Shown here: in pieces, positions 43,081 through 57,518 of the stretch
How the letters are laid out: every line of letters begins with the position of its first letter
How positions within the stretch are numbered: the stretch's first letter is position 1
NCBI RefSeq assembly: GCF_023856365.1
Contig: NW_026042774.1
Span: 36,242-100,241, forward strand
Direction of reading: 5' to 3'
Origin: Brienomyrus brachyistius
Lineage: Eukaryota; Chordata; Actinopteri; Osteoglossiformes; Mormyridae
Length of the DNA stretch: 64,000 nucleotides
Program-made: the position numbers and the translations under genes
The notes under the pieces: generated by a model
What the model was told of the DNA's origin: nothing
Database searches by the model: none
The model's input: only the letters and a program-made list of their open reading frames with translations

Positions 43081-45079
43081 AAAAATATATTTTATATATT
43101 TTATATATTTATATTTATATTTATATTATATTTTATATAATTTATATTATTTTATATTTCCTGTCTTAAAATGTAAGGGATACTGGAGCCTGGTTGCGGT
43201 GGTGGGATGGCTCACGGCGGGTGCCGGAAAATTTCCTTTATTTTCAAATCCAAACCTTGACAGGTATGCTGCTGTTCCAAATCATGGGTGCATGTTACAA
43301 GTGCGGAACATATTTTAACTTAGTACTAACTTAGCATCATATTTGATCTGATTCGACTGAATATCCCAGGTTTCCATCTCTCATGCATCTGGTGTGACGT
43401 GTTTTCAGACTCTCAGGCTGGCGCCTGAGAAACGTCTCACTCCGGCCAGCTGACCAAAGTTGGTAACCTTGGTATTGTGTGTAGGAGATTCGGTATAACT
43501 ATAATTTCGTTCTCCATTTGCATGCCCGAAGTGTCTTTAAGTGTTATGTAGTTTTGCCTGAAACGCAAAAATAAAACAAAGCAATTAAAGCCGATCAGTG
43601 GCTCAAATTGTGCTGTAGCGATTGAAGAACTTTTGTCGGAAGTTGGATTCGAACTTGGGATGCCTTACTTGGGAGAACAGAATACCAGAATAGAGTAGGT
43701 TAAGTCCAGCCTTGGCTTCCAAGCTGACGTTTTTCTACATATGTGCTTGTGTATCATGGACAGTAAGAGGGGGCAGGCAAGGAGAGAATTTCTCTCTTTG
43801 GGGATCAATAGAGTGTTGTTATTATAACGTCTAAAACGTATGATGGTCTGTCGATAAATCAATAACAATATCAATGAAGTCAATGTTTATCTAAAGGAAT
43901 CAGAATTCAGGAAAAGCCAGGGGCCGGACCGAGTGTAGGGGGCGTGGCCAGAGACAGCCTGCTGACTGTTCCAAATCATGGGTGCATGTTACAAGTCCGG
44001 AACATATTTTAACTTAGTACTAACTTAGCATCATATTTGATCTGATTCGACTGAATATCCCAGGTTTCCATCTCTCATGCATCTGGTGTGACGTGTTTTC
44101 AGACTCTCAGGCTGGCGCAAAGAAATCTTACGGGAATTGAACGTCTCACTCCGGTCAGCTGACCAAAGTTGGTAACCTTGGTATTGTGTGTAGGAGATTC
44201 GGTATAACTATAATTTCGTTCTCCATTTACATGCCCGTAGTGTCTTTAACCGGCTGCACAAACTGGATCCGCCTCCATTACGACACAACTTTGCCCTTAT
44301 TGGCTTAAGAATTTAGTCACATACATGACGTATATCTGCTATTTCTCCCGAGAAGCAGGTAAAGCAGTGGTAACTGCTTTGTAGTTAATTTACCTGGTAA
44401 AATTAAGTTTAAATAAATGATATAAATACTGTAATAGTACTCGTGAGCTTTGTTTATTTGTTATTAGTTATTGTAATGTTGCGCTGCTTTATTTGTTTAA
44501 TCGTCTAGTCTGTGGAGACATTCAAGTTAATCAAATAAGAATTGCACTGTACACTGTACATGACCATAAAAACTTTGTATCCTTGAAATAAATGTTTTTG
44601 ATCTTTTCCTTGGCAGTTATCTTTTTACACAGGGCCTCTATGTACACGATAGTTTTTTTTTTCACGACTAACAGTATGGATCAGGAGTTGGTTATTGTAA
44701 AAGAAGTAATGTGCATGCAGGTGATATTTGTATAGATTTATCCACACCCTTGTAGCAGTGCTGCCATTGCAGTCAGATCTCGCAAACTAGGAGTATTAGT
44801 TGTCTTTATTTCTCTTTATTTCTTGACGCCAACCCTCTCCATTAATCCGGGCTTGGGACTGGCACCTACCTGAGCTGGCTTGCTCCCTTAAGTGGCTGGG
44901 TTAGGCTAAACTATATATATATATTTACCAAGACTACAATAAAACATCTCGAAATGTGTAGTCTAGCAAAACGCAGTTTAAAGAAGGTAGCCTACCTGGC
45001 GAAATTGCAAACAAATTAAGGGCGTTAGGCAGCCTTTAGATCCTACCCATCATGCACTGCAGTTTTTTGCTAATTCCTC

Positions 45080-45467
45080 AAATGGAAAACTGTCCATCCA
45101 TCCATCCATCCATTTTCCAAACCGCTTATCCTACTGGATCGCGGGGGGTCTGGAGCCTATCCCGGAAGCAATGGGCACGAGACAGGGAACAACTCAGGAT
45201 GGCGGGCCAGCCCATCGCAGGGCACACTCACACACTATTCACTCACGCATACACTCCTATGGGCAATTTAGCAACTCCAATTAGCCTCAGCATGTTTTTG
45301 GACTGTGGGGGAAACCAGAGTACCCGGAGGAAACCCCACGATGACATGGGTAGAACATGCAAACTCCACACACATGTGACCCAGGTGGAGACTCGAACCC
45401 GGGCCCTAGAGGTGTGAGGCAACAGTGCTAACCACTGCACCACCATGCTGCCCCCTAAATGGAAAAC
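45080..45467 (-). mobile_element. SINE, copy in second large unit
   Basis: Duplicate of 3684-4071 with the same target duplication. Confidence 0.9.
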
Positions 45468-46449
45468 CATTAAATACAAAAGGAAAACAAAAGTGCTGTA
45501 AGACTGTATACTTATGTGTATGTTAGTAAAGGCTGTAGCTGACACAACGGACCCCACTAATTAGAAAGGGGTAATTGTACACATGTGGCATCCAGTATGT
45601 TCTTCTATAACAGTTTTTAAAAAAAAAAAAAAACTCACATTACACAAATTGGCACTATCAAAACGAGGATTATGGGGAAAATGGGGACTGTGATGGAGAT
45701 TACATACACGTAGGCATGGTATTTAGTTTTTTTTAATCTGGTCACCTTCCAGAGTAATTGTAAACTAAAACCATCTTCACCCTATTTGATTCTTTATAAA
45801 TGGACAATCAGTCGTGCAGTAAATGGGGGTATAGAGAGACACAGAGCTTGTCTAACAAGAAACCCTGGGAAGCTAACATTAATAGGGTGGGTATGGATAG
45901 CAAAACCATTGATACAGATTACAGATTTATATCTCACCTGAACCCTGGCGGGCTCCGTGCCAATAGGGGTTGGGATTAGGGTTAGTTAACTTAAGTAGTA
46001 ATATTGATGTGTATATTCTCCTATTCTCCAGTCAGTGAATCGTGAAACGTAATGTTAATATGTTTCTATACCTATATGTTCTGCTTAAAAACCCATAAAG
46101 GCAAGCACAGTGTTTAGACATTCTGTTACTTAGACTAGTAAACACTAAGATCCTTCAGCTTTCAATTAACCTGACACAACAGTCTAAACAACAAATGTGT
46201 GCCATGTCATTTGTCATCTTTACATCTTGTATCCTTTATATGGTAATTGGATTTTCAAGGTGGAATTGCAGGTCGATCATTTTAAGGATCTAGATGTAAA
46301 CCTCCCTGGTGTTGCTTTAATATTTTTTTTGCACAATTTGCTTCACACACTTCCTCCAGCAGAGAAGCTTACAATACTACACCCCACCAAATGACTGGAT
46401 GATGCCTTTTTATTTAAGGTCTGGCTGTGAGCCTCGATTACCGATACAC

Positions 46450-46941
46450 TATCTTCAGGCTCCTGCCGGGATCAGTCAGTATGGTGGACCTTTGGAGGAA
46501 TGGGTACAAAACCATCAGGAAAGTTTGCAGGTGCTTCAAGAGTATGTGAAGGCTTAGTTGGAGGAACAAGCCACACCACGAAATCGGAAACACAATGAGT
46601 TGGTTAATGATTAGGGGTTTGATGAAGGTCAGCTGGTGTGTTTGCGGAACCATGTTCGAGGTAAAATACAGGATCATTGGGATGCCTGTTTGTATATGGT
46701 AATTCGGTGTCCCCAAGATCAGGGTGCAGTTTACTCTGCAACTCCAATGGAGGGGGACGGGGTTGTCCGTCAAGTTCACCGAACAGAGTTGCGTCCAGTA
46801 CCACAGGGGGTTGTTATGTCAGGGGAAGATGTTCTGGTAATGTCTCCTGAGTCTGGGTTGCCCACAGGGGCAACAGAAATGGAATCGGATGAGGACTCTG
46901 TGATTTTACGGGGACAGGGCTGGTGGGAGGGGTCGCAATAG
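46450..46941 (+). pseudogene. Gypsy integrase remnant, second copy
   Basis: Duplicate of 5054-5545 with the same stops and one Val-to-Ile change near 46701. Confidence 0.7.
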
Positions 46942-48121
46942 AGCATCCACAAGTAGGCCTCGTATAATGGAGGAGGTTATGTCCCCCCCGAGGTGTAGAG
47001 ACCAGTTAAACGTTCGGTGAGGTCCACCACTGGTCATCATACCAACCCTTATAAGTTACCACGGTCAGTGAATGATCGTTCGGTTGGGGAGGAAGACCAG
47101 TGGTTTGGGGATAGAATTCTTAGCTGTGATCGTTGGGTCATCAATTTCATTTTGGGGGATGGATTGTAGCCAGGCAATTATAGGCAGGTATAGGAACTGC
47201 AGTTCGGACTGGAGGCATAGCCGGGGCGAGATGGCTGTGCATGTTCCGATGGTAGGGCATATTGGCAAAGGAGCAGGCACGGGAAAGACAGGCAGGGTCC
47301 TGATAGATTTGGTGGAGCATCGGCGGGCATATTGAATTTGCAGTGTAGCAGCCTTTCTGTTTGCTTGTTTCAGGGGTGAACAATCTTATCCGCAAAGGGC
47401 CGGTGTGTATGCAGGTTTTCGCTGCAACTCCCTAATTAGATTTCTAATTAGAGGACTGATTAGCTGAAGAGTCCTCATACCTGGTTTTGAAGAGCTGACC
47501 TAAAGGTTACCCCAAAAACCTGTTTTTTTTTTGTTTGAATGGGGCAGTGAGTCATGGGGTAAACTACTGTTCTTTAGGGGTTTTCAAGGTGGAATTACGG
47601 GTCGATAATTTTAAGGATCAGGTTGTAAACCTCCCTGGTGTTGCTTTAATATGTTTTATCTGAGGTTGTATCGTGTATTATCAAGCCAGCCGGCTTAGTG
47701 GCCTCGGGAGCGGGGTTTAGTGGGAGCAGCTGGCTAGTTTTATTTTCTTTTTTGTTTGTGTCTTTTTCTTTGTTGTATGTATATTTTGGGTTCATTATTA
47801 GGCAGGCTGGGCCTTTTGGCACCTGTAGTCTGGGTGCTGGATTGCCCATAGGGGTCTTTTTTATTGCTGTGATTTGCTGTGTCATTCACTAGTGTGATTT
47901 GTGCTGGATGTGTTTTTAAGGTTGTGCTGTGGCGTGTACCTGAGCAAACTTTGGGCAACCTGTTCTCTTGTTGGCTTTATTGACAAAGGGTGGATTAGTC
48001 TAATTACGGCCTGCTACAAATAGCTGCATATAACGTATAAAAAAAATCACCTTATGGGTGCTCCGTAGGGTAGCAAGATCTTGAGTTTTTTTTACAGTAC
48101 TCGGGTACGTTTTAAAATTTT

Positions 48122-48226
48122 CGACCAATCAGCAAACATTATTCTGACAGCATAGCTGGGAAACCAATGAAAAGTGAGTGCAACGTTCTAGAACTTGACT
48201 TCGGGTTGACGCTCCCTATAAAAGAG
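48122..48226 (+). promoter_or_regulatory. TATA/CCAAT promoter, second copy
   Basis: Identical motifs to 6726-6830; TATAAAAG at 48217. Confidence 0.5.
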
Positions 48227-48315
48227 CTGGGTACTGCTTCAAGGCGTTCAGTTGGCGCTACCTCCTGATAGAGTAGCACTGTACGGCTCTTGTTCCGTAA
48301 AACAACATCAAAAGG

Positions 48316-48756
48316 ATGAAAAAAAAAACAATATTTAAAGAAGACGAAAAAAATCAATCTTTAAAGAAGACGAAAAAAACATCGTCTAAAAAAATAAGCC
48401 AAAAAAATAATATCCGAAGAAGGAAAAACATGCAAAGTAAAAAAAAACAAACAAAAATAAAAAACAATATCCAAAGAAGAAGGAAAAAAACATCCAAAGG
48501 GAGAAAAGAAGAACTGAAGGGCCAACGAGGTAGGAGGAAATACAAATTTCGTTTCAGCACCGTTGGAGTGCCAAGCCGTGAAAAGCATTTGGCCAGAAGA
48601 CAAGGTAAGTGTTGTATCTGTTATTTTAAAACAGCGCTTTTCAAAATGCTGCTTTATAATCGTTTGAGATCGTTAGCCAGTGTGACAGCTGAAGGCTTTT
48701 TGAGTTTACCAACATAAAGTTTTATTTCTGTATTAGGACATTGTCAGGAACAATGA
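48316..48756 (+). CDS. Lysine/arginine-rich protein candidate, second copy
   Basis: Exon 1 48316-48604 and exon 2 48737-48756. It keeps the frame, donor, acceptor and stop of 6920-7360; the one difference noticed turns Phe15 into Ser. One nonsynonymous change and no disruption is too little to judge selection. Confidence 0.4.
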
Positions 48757-49255
48757 TGTGTTCATCGCTATGATGTGGTCAAAAAGCGATGCATTGAATC
48801 TTAGAAACATTTGTGATTTTTCAAACGATGCTTTTCCTTTTATTTAATCAGTAAAATTTCCATCGGTTTTATATAGTGCCCCTTGAAATATGTCTTTAGC
48901 TCATTTTCCGGGCATTTTACTAGAATGCATCCTGAGAAATACACAAGCTCTGCTGCATTTCCGTGCCTCGATGTTTAGTGCCGAGTATAATTGTTGCAGT
49001 TGCCTTTTATATATTCCATGAGACCTGTTGGTACCAAGAGAAGTGTGAGACTGTCAGGGTGAATTTATCATACAATCGCACGCATAAATACCTGAGGGTT
49101 GCCAGTCCTTTTGCGTTGTTACAGGAGGACTAGAGCTGACGAGTGTGTTTCTACACACTATCAAGGGCATTGTAGTACAGTTTTCTCAGGTGGGAGAATG
49201 CTGCCGATCTCCTATTTGACAATACAGCCCTTGATATATTAGAATATTACAGAAC

Positions 49256-49603
49256 TAGAAGCCTTTTGCAAGGAAGAATGTGAGAAAATCCCAAGTACAA
49301 GAACTGAAAGCCTTTCAGCTGGCTATAAGAAGCGCTTGTAAGCTGTGATATCTGGCAGAGGAGGTGTTACTAAGTACTGATTACGTAGGGTGCCCAAACT
49401 TTTGCAGAGTGCCATAATAATGTTTTTATTTTGTAATTTTGTTCAATTTATGGCATAAAAAGTAACTATTCATCAATGTTTGCTGAAAATATTGTGTATT
49501 TTTCCCCCAGTTCCTAAAGAGACTGTATTAACTGATATTGTTGCTTTTGTAATTGAAAAGATGTTATTTGTCAAGGGGTGCCAAACCTTTGCATAAGACT
49601 GTA
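49256..49603 (+). mobile_element. Tc1 3' remnant, second copy
   Basis: Duplicate of 7860-8207. Confidence 0.6.
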
Positions 49604-49816
49604 CACAGTGTGTGTATGTGTTTATGTGAGTGTGTGTCTGTGTGTGTGTGTGTATATATATATATGTGTGTGTGTGTATATATTTCTGTATATGCATGTG
49701 TATATATATATTTATATATAGTTCACACACATTCAAACTTATTTGAATACACATTCAAAATTATTTTTATTATTATTATTTTCGTTTTTTTTTTTTTTTG
49801 TGTTTTAAAATTTTTT

Positions 49817-50438
49817 ATTTTTGCAATGGAAATAAAAATAAAGCAGTCCTCCGTAGAGGAGGGGTGGTGGAGGGAATATATATATATATATACATATATA
49901 TAAAATAATTGTCACACAACTGGGGTGACATGCCTTTCCTGCTCACCCAATTTTAGTGCACTTTAGTTATGCATAATGACCTTCTAGTCTCGATACACCC
50001 ATATATATATATGTATATATATATATAGTTTTTTTTGTTTTTTTTTTTGCAATAGACAATAAAAATAACGCAGTTCTCCATAAAGGAGGGATGGTGGATG
50101 GAATATATATATACATATATATAAAATAATTGTCACACAACCTGGGTGACATGCCTTGCCTGCTCACCCAGTTTTAGTGCACCTTAGTTATTCATAATGA
50201 CCATCTAGTCTCGATACACCCATAAATATATATGTATATATATATAGTTTTTTTTGTTTTTTTTTTTGCAATAGACAATAAAAATAACGCAGTTCTCCAT
50301 AAAGGAGGGATGGTGGATGGAATATATATATACATATATATAAAATAATTGTCACACAACTTGGGTGACATGCCTTGCCTGCTCACCCAATTTTAGTGCA
50401 CCTTAGTTATCCATACTGACCATCTAGTCTCGACACAC

Positions 50439-50493
<55 letters not shown>

Positions 50494-50795
50494 GATATTT
50501 TTTCTTTTTCTTGTGTTTTTTTTTCGCAATGGATATTAAAAATAAAGCAGTCCTCCGTAAAGGAGGGGTGGTGGAGGGAATATATATATACATATATATA
50601 TAAAATAATTGTCACACAACCTGGGTGACATGCCTTGCCTGCTCACCCAATTTTAGTGCAACTTAGTTATCCATAATGACCAACTAGTCTCGATACACCC
50701 ATATATATATATATATATGTACATATATATAGTTTTTTTATTAGCAATAGAAAAGAAAAATAACGCAGTTCTCCGTAAAGGAGGGATGGTGGATG

Positions 50796-50867
<72 letters not shown>

Positions 50868-50970
50868 TTATATAAAATAATTGTCACACAACCTGGGTGA
50901 CATGCCTTGCCTGCTCACCCAATTTTAGTGCACTTTAGTTATCCATACTGACCATCTAGTCTCGACACAC

Positions 50971-51019
<49 letters not shown>

Positions 51020-51450
51020 GATATTTTTTCTTTTTCTTGTGTTTTTTTTTCGCAATGGATATTAAAAATAAAGCAGTCCTCCGTAAAGGAGGGATGGTGG
51101 ATGGAATATATATATAAAATAATTGTCACACAACCGGGGTGACATGCCTTGCCTGCTCACCCAATTTTAGTGCACCTTAGTTATTCATAATGACCATCTA
51201 GTCTCGATACACCCATAAATATATATGTATATATATATAGTTTTTTTATTAGCAATAGAAAAGAAAAATAACGCAGTTCTCCGTAAAGGAGGGATGGTGG
51301 ATGGAATATATATATATATATATATACATTTATATAAAATAATTGTCACACAACCTGGGTGACATGCCTTGCCTGCTCACCCAATTTTAGTGCACTTTAG
51401 TTATCCAGAATGACCATCTAGTCTCGATACACCCATGAATATATATGTAT

Positions 51451-51505
<55 letters not shown>

Positions 51506-51692
51506 TTTCTGTTTTTTTTTTGCAATAGACAATAAAAATAACGCAGTTCTCCATAAAGGAGGGATGGTGGATGGAATATGTACATGCATATATATAAAAT
51601 AATTGTCACACAACCTGGGTGACATGCCTTGCCTGCTCACCCAATTTTAGTGCACCTTAGTTATCCATACTGACCATCTAGTCTCGATACAC

Positions 51693-51761
<69 letters not shown>

Positions 51762-51971
51762 CATATATATAGTTTTTTTATTAGCAATAGAAAAGAAAAA
51801 TAACGCAGTTCTCCGTAAAGGAGGGATGGTGGATGGAATATATATATATATATATACATTTATATAAAATAATTGTCACACAACCTGGGTGACATGCCTT
51901 GCCTGCTCACCCAGTTTTAGTGCACCTTAGTTATCCATAATGACCATCTAGTCTCGATACACCCATAAATA

Positions 51972-52003
<32 letters not shown>

Positions 52004-52212
52004 GTTTTTTTATTTTTTTCGTAATGGACAATAAAAATAACGCAGTTCTCTGTAAAGGAGGGATGGTGGATGGAATATATATATACATATATACATTTAT
52101 ATAAAATAATTGTCACACAACCTGGGTGACATGCCTTGCCTGCTCACCCAGTTTTAGTGCACCTTAGTTATCCATACTGACCATCTAGTCTCGATACACC
52201 CATAAATATATA
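49817..52212 (+). repeat. AT-rich satellite, 10 units
   Basis: Same unit as 8421-12711, but cores occur only near 49911, 50132, 50351, 50611, 50883, 51124, 51344, 51604, 51874 and 52112. Eight units fewer than copy 1, while the flanks are nearly identical; the lost units are internal. TA-run lengths also differ. Confidence 0.95.
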
Positions 52213-53381
52213 TACTGAACAAAAATATAAACGCAACACTCTTGTTTCTGCTCCCATTTTTCATGAGATGGACTTAAAGACCTACAATTCATTCCAGATA
52301 CACAATATTACCATTTCTCTCAAACATTTCTCACAAATCAGTCTAAATGTGTGATAGTGAGCACTTCTGCTTTGCTGAGATAATCCATCCCACCTCACAG
52401 GTGTGCCACATCAAGATGCTGATCTGACATCATGGGTAGTGCACAGGTGTACCTTATACTGCCCACAATAAATGGCCACCCTGGAATGTGCAGTTTTTTG
52501 CTTTATTGGGGGTCTGGGGACTCAGAACCGGTCAGTATCTGGTGTGACCACCATTTGCCTCATACAATGCAACACATCTTCTTCGCATAGAGTTTATCAG
52601 ATTGTCAATTGTGGCCTGTGGAATGTTGGTCCACTCCTCTTCAATGGCTGTGCGAAGTTGTTGGATATTAGTGGGAACTGGTACACGCTGTCGTATACGC
52701 CGGTCAAGCACATCCCAAACATGCTCAACGGGTGACATGTCCGGTGAGTATGCTGGCCATGCAAGAACTGGGACATTTTCAGCTTCCAAGAACTGTGTAC
52801 AGATCCTTGCAACATGGGGCCGTGCATCATCTGTCTGAGTGGCTGGTCTCAGACGATCTTGGAGGTGAACCTGCTGGATGTGGAGGTCCTGGGCTGGTGT
52901 GGTTACACGTGGTCTGCGGTTGTGAGGCCGGTTGGATGTACTGCCATATTCTCTGAAACGCCTTTGGAGACGGCTTATGGTTGAGAAATGAACATTCAAT
53001 GCACGAGCAACAGATCTGGTTGACATTCCTGCTGTCAGCATGCCAATTGCACGCTCCCTCAATGCTTGTGGCATCTGTGGCATTTTGCTGTGAGACAAAA
53101 CTGCACATTCCAGGGTGGCCTTTTATTGTGGGCAGTATAAGGTACACCTGTGCACTACCCATGATGTCAGATCAGCATCTTGATGTGGCACACCTGTGAG
53201 GTGGGATGGATTATCTCAGCAAAGCAGAAGTGCTCACTATCACACATTTAGACTGATTTGTGAGAAATGTTTGAGAGAAATGGTAATATTGTGTATCTGG
53301 AATGAATTGTAGATCTTTAAGTCCATCTCATGAAAAATGGGAGCAAAAACAAAAGTGTTGCGTTTATATTTTTGTTCAGTG
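52213..53381 (-). mobile_element. Long-TIR Tc1, second copy
   Basis: Duplicate of 12712-13880 at the same position in the last satellite unit; transposase frame 52532-53083 has the same in-frame deletion. Confidence 0.93.
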
Positions 53382-53397
53382 TATGTATATGTATACA

Positions 53398-54653
53398 TAT
53401 AGTTTTTTTTGTGTTTGTGAAAACGGGTCTTTAATCGGGGAAACGGAGCGGGTAGAGCAGGACGGAACGCAGGCATTGACAAACTACAATGACGGACAGG
53501 GCAAACAGGTAAGACCAGGACTTAAAATAGGTCATGACTAATCAAAGTAATCGGGCAAAGCAGGAGACGATCAGGGAAGCACACGTGGGTAATCAGGGGG
53601 CGTGGCACACACGAGGAGCGGACAAGCCGGGCATATATGTATATCTATATAAAACCTCATTAATGAGGGACAGGGAACAGAACGGACAGACAGAACTGGC
53701 ACAGGGGAAGGAGCCAGGACAAGACTTGACATAAGACAGGAAAGGCAGAGAAACAGATCAGAAAGGGGGACACGGAGGGAACAGGCAGGACAAAAGGACC
53801 GGGAGTGAACGAAGGGAACATCGGGGAAAGAGGAGCAGAAGCCAGAGGGACGAGGGACAAAGAGAGGAGGGACAGAGACAGGAGGAACAAAGCGAGGGGG
53901 AGCAGAGGCAGGAGGGACAAAGACGGGAGGCCAGGGAGAGAAGGAGGGGGAACCAAGAGGAGCCCGAGGGAGACCCAGCGGGCGACGGGAGGCAGCCGGA
54001 AGGGCTGCAGGCGGCCGGGAGGCCGGAGCCGGAGGGGCCGAGGAGACGGGGTGAGGGACAGACGCAGGGACGAAGGAGGGAGTCGGAGGGGAGACCAGGG
54101 AAGGGGACGAAGGAGCTGGAAGGGACCCTGGCGAGGGCAAGGAGAGAGGGGGAGCCGCAGCAGACGGCGACGTCCTCCGACACGCCAGAGCGGGAGGACC
54201 AGCAGGCGAATGAGGAGCCGCCGTCGGGGGGCCCGCAGGCAACCGATAAGACGCCGGAGGAGGGACCGAGGCAGGGCGACGAGGCCGCGGAGGGGGACCC
54301 GCAGACGACAGCCGACCCGGAGGGCCAGGACCCGCAGGTGCCGACCAAGCCCTAGCGCCGGCGAGGGAGGGCGAGCCAGGGGGCTGGGCGGGTGGGACCC
54401 CAGCCGTGCGTCTGTGTCCTCTCCCCTTATGGGACACAGACATAAGGACCTGCGGCCGGGGTCGGGCTCGTCGGGGTGAGGGTACCAGAGTCACAGGGGG
54501 AGAAGGGACTGGAGTGGGGCCAGGGACTGGAGCTGCAGGCTGCAGAGGGGGCGCCTGCCCGGGAGCTGCAGGCAGGGAAAGCGCCTCGGACGTGGGCGCG
54601 GTAGCTGCAGGCAGCGGAGACGGCTGCTCGGGCTCTGGGGCCGCAGGGGGCAC
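53398..54653 (-). mobile_element. GC-rich retroelement 3' part, second copy
   Basis: Duplicate of 13897-15152, including the proline-rich frame 53571-54653. Confidence 0.45.
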
Positions 54654-54721
54654 TTATTTTATTATATAAAATAAGTGTCACACAACCGGGGTGACATGCC
54701 TTGCCTGCTTGTGGGATGAGG

Positions 54722-55143
54722 AAGACTCAGGGACTGGAAATGGGATTAAAACTGAAGATGTGCTCATTCCTTTGTGTATTTACAAATTTTCCTTCCGTCA
54801 GACATGAGGAGTTTGCTGCTATATTTGGCACTAATAGAGATTCTGATGCTGCTATTTTTATTGTCTATTAGTTTGTTATTATTTACAAGTTCTGTTGTGT
54901 TTTTGCATTTTTCTCTTCTGGTTAATTAACTGCTGTCTGTTTGCTGTGAAGTATGAGTGTGGTGAGTAAGACTCAGGGACTGGAAGTGGGATTACAACTA
55001 AAGATAACATGCTTATTCCTTTTTGTATTGTTTACAAATTTCCTTCCGTCAAACATGAGGAGTTTGCTGCTATATTGTGCACTAACAGAGATTCTGATGC
55101 TGCTATTTTTATTGTTTATAAATGTGTTATTGTTTCCAAGTTG
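54722..55143 (+). repeat. 246 bp tandem duplication, second copy
   Basis: Duplicate of 15221-15642. Confidence 0.85.
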
Positions 55144-57518
55144 AGTATTCAATAAATGCTAAATTGAGAAATTTTGTGTATCGTTTGTTATTATTAGTGT
55201 GATATTTTACCATGCAAATAGAGGGGAAAACGTCCAATTATCGGCCAAAAAAAATCAGCAGCATATATCGGCCATCGCCTGACCCTTGACTTGAAAAACC
55301 CATATCGGTCGACCTCTAGTAACAGTACATTCTGTCCAATTCATCCATCGAGTTAAGTCACACACCCACTTGAGGGGGCACTCCGGCAGACGTGAGGATG
55401 GGGATGTTCTTTCCGCTATAACATCCACTGCAGAAGTACATCTCGCTCCTGTTCACAGGGCTTACTTCAATGATGAAGCAGGGCTGGTTGTCTGGACAAG
55501 AAGTTGTCCTGCTGCTGGGTCTCGGTGCCGTTTTTCCACCTAAGCTTGAAGGTGGAAATGTGTTCCAACTTGGTCCCTGGGACTGCAGCATAGCCAAACA
55601 TCGCGAGCAGCGTCGGCCACACCCACCACCAGAACCATCACACCGTCCTATACACATAAAGAAGAACTAAAACATAGAGTGTTGTGACAATCTATGCGTT
55701 AATGTTTGGCAGCATAGGTGATTCATTAAAATTATACCGAAGAATGGAAAATGTGATATTTAGAATATTTTTTGCCATTTAGTAGCTAATTTAAGCACTT
55801 ACCCAATGCCTCAATTTGTTTTAGGTCAGTAATGTCTGAGCCAAAAGAATGAATGTATGAATTTAATACAATTCACCCACTCCCACCCACACACAAATCT
55901 GAAATTCAATTTAAGACACTTCTTAAACATTAGTGCATTAACAAAAAAGGAAAATCTTAAGAGATTCAGTAGGATTTTCTATGTTAGACTTAAGCTAATA
56001 GTTCAATAGTTTTTACATATTTCAATATACCAATTTGACTTTAATGTTGAAACAGATGCTAAAACATGGAATAATTTCATAACTAGAGAAACATGTTATT
56101 CACAAACACTAGCAAAGGTAGCTTATAGTTAAGCTTACTTAAGTCAGCAAGTCAGGCTACAGTGTGTAAGAATAGTCGTAAACGATAATTTGTCTCAGTC
56201 TTACATGACAGAATAAGTAAACAGAAAATATAAAATGGCTGAAACAGCGTCATTAACGCCAGCTACAGTAGAGGCGCAGAAAAGGTGTCATGACTGAAGT
56301 ATTCCCAAACTCTGGAAGACCGTATGCGAGCCTTTTTTGCCGCGTGTTTCTCCAGAGGCTCCGGAGCTCCGCTGGTTGACACAGCCATGTTGGTTCATGT
56401 GCAGGGGGACGAGCGGCAAATTTCTTTTTTGCAGGGTGGTAGGTGATGTCTCATTAATATTTATTAATTTACTTACAAAATGGTGCGGCACTGCATCCAA
56501 GCCTGCGGCACTCAGAGTCACAAATACAGTGGAAACCATTTGTAGTAATTACGTCTGTCTGGCTGATTTCCAACTAATTGATATTTGTATATTTATTACA
56601 TGAATATAAGGTAATATAAGGTAATAGAAGAGGTATTTAATGGTTTTCCATCTGAGGAATTTGCAAAAAACTGCAGTGCATGATGGGTCGGACCTAAAGG
56701 CTGCCTTAACGTCCTCATCTGTATGACGACATACATCAAGACTAGGAAGGTGCATAATGTTCATGTCTGGTTGCGTTTGTTGGTCCAGAAAGTAATTCAA
56801 TTTCGCCATGTAGGTTACGTTCTTAAAAACTGCTTGGATATAGCCCGATTATATGCTGTGGGCCTTTTAATTTCTTTGTTTACCAGGTAGGCTACCTTCT
56901 TTAAACTGCGTTTTGTTAGACTACATATTTAGGGAGGTCTTTATAAATTTATAGTAGTCTTCATAAATATGTACATAGTTTAGCCTAACCCAGCCACTTA
57001 AGGGAGAAAGCCAGCTCAACTAGGTGTCGGTCCCAAGCCCGGATTAATGGGGAGGGTTGGCGTCAAGAAATAAAGAGACTGTATCTTCACTGCATGACTG
57101 ATGTCAAAATGTGTGAAATATGTGGTTGTATTAATAAATGCATTAAAGTAGGTTAATGATTCTGTGCTGTCTAAATTGTATAGAAAATTTCTACGTATAG
57201 CCAAACAAATCTCCTCCTGTTTGAAAAGGCATAGAAAAAGCAATTTAGCCACTAAAACTTTACAGTTTTTGTGAGGGACAGTCGAATTCTCTCGTTTCTC
57301 TCGTCAAGTTTTTTTGTGATCCTGCACCTACACTTTGCCGGCCCCAGGAGGATGGGCTCCCCCTTTGAGTTTGGTCCCTCCCAAGGTTTCTTCCTTCTTG
57401 GGAGTTTTTCCATGCTATCGGCGCCTATGGCTTACTCACTGGGGGCTTTGGGTGGGCATGATATAAAGCAAAGCATTTTCCCTCCCAGTTTCCTCCTCTG
57501 GTCCACATTGCAGGACCA